Assembly: GCA_964537825.1 (NCBI GenBank)
Contig: CAZIDL010000100.1
Coordinates: 1-6,714, forward strand
DNA from: CAZIDL01 sp964537825
GTDB taxonomy: Bacteria > Bacteroidota > Bacteroidia > Flavobacteriales_D > CAYVSK01
DNA length: 6,714 nucleotides
Direction: 5' to 3'
The translations under genes and the position numbers were made by a program. Shown piece after piece: positions 6,100 to 6,714 of the stretch. Every line of letters begins with the position of its first letter. The stretch's first letter is position 1. Under the pieces are notes generated by a model, which did no database searches, was not told the DNA's origin, and was given only the letters and a program-made list of their open reading frames with translations.

Positions 6100-6555
6100 A
6101 TGGAAGTCATCCTCAAGGATAACGTCGAGAACCTCGGAGAAAAGCACGACCTCGTCAAAGTGAAAGCCGGTTATGCGCGGAATTACCTCATCCCGCGCGG
6201 TTATGCGATGGTGGCCAACGAGGGGAACAAGAAAATGCGCGAAGAGATCCTCCGGCAGCAGGAGTACAAGGAGGCTAAAGCACGGGAGGACGCTCAGAAG
6301 GCGCTCGAAAAACTGCAAAGGACCCCGATCAAGATCGGCGCCAAGGTCGGCGATCAGGGCAAGATCTTCGGATCCGTCAACACGATCCAGATCGCCAATG
6401 CCATCAAGGAATTGGGGATCGAGGTGGACCGGAAGAACATCAAGATCCGAAAAGATCAAGAGCCCATCAAGCATACCGGGACCTATGATGCCGATATCAA
6501 GCTCCACAAGGACGTTGCGGACAGCATCCAGTTCGAGGTCGTAGCGGATAACTAG
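6100..6555 (+). CDS. rplI: Large ribosomal subunit protein L9
   Basis: A 151-residue protein of the 50S subunit that binds 23S rRNA near the L1 stalk through its N-terminal domain and reaches out by a long helix. The N-terminal rRNA-binding domain is clear: MEVILKDNVENLGEKHDLV and VKAGYARNYLIPRGYA (residues 1-36). A charged connecting helix follows (about 42-73, many Glu/Lys/Arg). The C-terminal domain has GDQGKIFGSVNTIQIANAI (about 84-102), then IEVDRKNIKI and HTGTYDADIKLHKDV. Length is normal for the family. A GGAG at 6094-6097 just before the ATG can serve as the ribosome binding site. It is the last gene of the operon; the downstream 159 bp show no obvious strong terminator. Confidence 0.97.
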   Translation: MEVILKDNVENLGEKHDLVKVKAGYARNYLIPRGYAMVANEGNKKMREEILRQQEYKEAKAREDAQKALEKLQRTPIKIGAKVGDQGKIFGSVNTIQIANAIKELGIEVDRKNIKIRKDQEPIKHTGTYDADIKLHKDVADSIQFEVVADN

Positions 6556-6714
6556 CTTTCCCGGACGTCTATCGATCGCAAGGAGGTCCACCATAATCGC
6601 TGACCGCTTTGATCGCTTCCCTCCCCAATGATTCTTCGCTCAAGAGGAAACCTCCACGAGGTCGAGGATTTTAGGCATTGACTTCTGCCTATGAGCGGGG
6701 AAGATCTACGGCCT
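6556..6714. other. Intergenic tail downstream of rplI with short hairpins
   Basis: No gene is recognised here. There is an AAGGAGG sequence (6580-6586) with no ATG start at usable spacing. There are also two mutually exclusive small hairpins (GAGG-AAA-CCTC at 6644-6654 and ACCTC-CAC-GAGGT at 6650-6662) and a 6-bp stem TAGGCA/TGCCTA (6672-6677 with 6686-6691, 8-nt loop). One of these may end the ribosomal operon, but none is followed by a strong T-tract. Confidence 0.4.

Noticed and set aside
5776..6594. A 272-codon open frame on the minus strand opposite rpsR and rplI
   Set aside because: It covers two certain ribosomal protein genes, and its Leu/Asp/Val-rich translation mirrors their codon pattern.
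6569..6670. A 33-codon minus-strand stretch ending in TAG just after rplI, with plausible protein-like composition (for example SEESLGREAIKAVSDYGG)
   Set aside because: It has no ATG, a stop immediately upstream in frame, and a length within chance expectation. It could be the remnant of a gene end, but nothing supports that.

Overview
The window looks like a chromosomal segment from a member of the Bacteroidota, most likely a Flavobacteriales-type bacterium with fairly GC-rich DNA. The evidence is a type IX secretion (T9SS) cargo with a gliding-motility-type C-terminal sorting domain, a PorP/SprF partner protein, Bacteroidota-style DnaX, S6 and S18 proteins, few clear Shine-Dalgarno sequences, and several TAnnTTTG-like promoter boxes. 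The family is inferred from protein character alone and is not certain.

Layout. (1) Positions 1-1692, plus strand: the 3' end of a large SprB-repeat surface adhesin, cut by the window edge, followed 24 bp later by a PorP/SprF outer-membrane protein. Together they form a cargo-plus-partner T9SS pair. (2) Positions 1706-3001, minus strand: an NADP-dependent isocitrate dehydrogenase (icd) of the E. coli homodimeric type, convergent with porP across a 13-bp gap that holds part of a 7-bp perfect hairpin. (3) Positions 3045-5129 (possibly 5165), minus strand: dnaX, the clamp-loader tau/gamma subunit, 43 bp upstream of icd. (4) Positions 5130-5410: a divergent intergenic region with four tandem 8-bp repeats, an imperfect inverted repeat and the rpsF leader. 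(5) Positions 5411-6555, plus strand: the conserved operon rpsF-rpsR-rplI (S6, S18, L9). (6) Positions 6556-6714: no recognisable gene, only short hairpins.

The most interesting signal is inside dnaX. At the exact junction between the clamp-loader core (domains I-III) and the tau-specific linker there is a run of nine A residues followed by five G residues on the coding strand. It contains the heptamer A AAA AAG in the correct phase. Both alternative frames hit a stop within a few codons (TGA at 4002-4000, TAA at 3994-3992). This is the architecture expected for recoding, by ribosomal -1 frameshifting as in E. coli or by transcriptional slippage as in Thermus, to make a short gamma protein of about 376 residues beside the full-length tau.

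Apart from that, the window is mostly ordinary core genome (replication, TCA cycle, ribosome) next to one T9SS surface-protein locus. I see no mobile element, CRISPR array, tRNA or rRNA, and no wholly new system.
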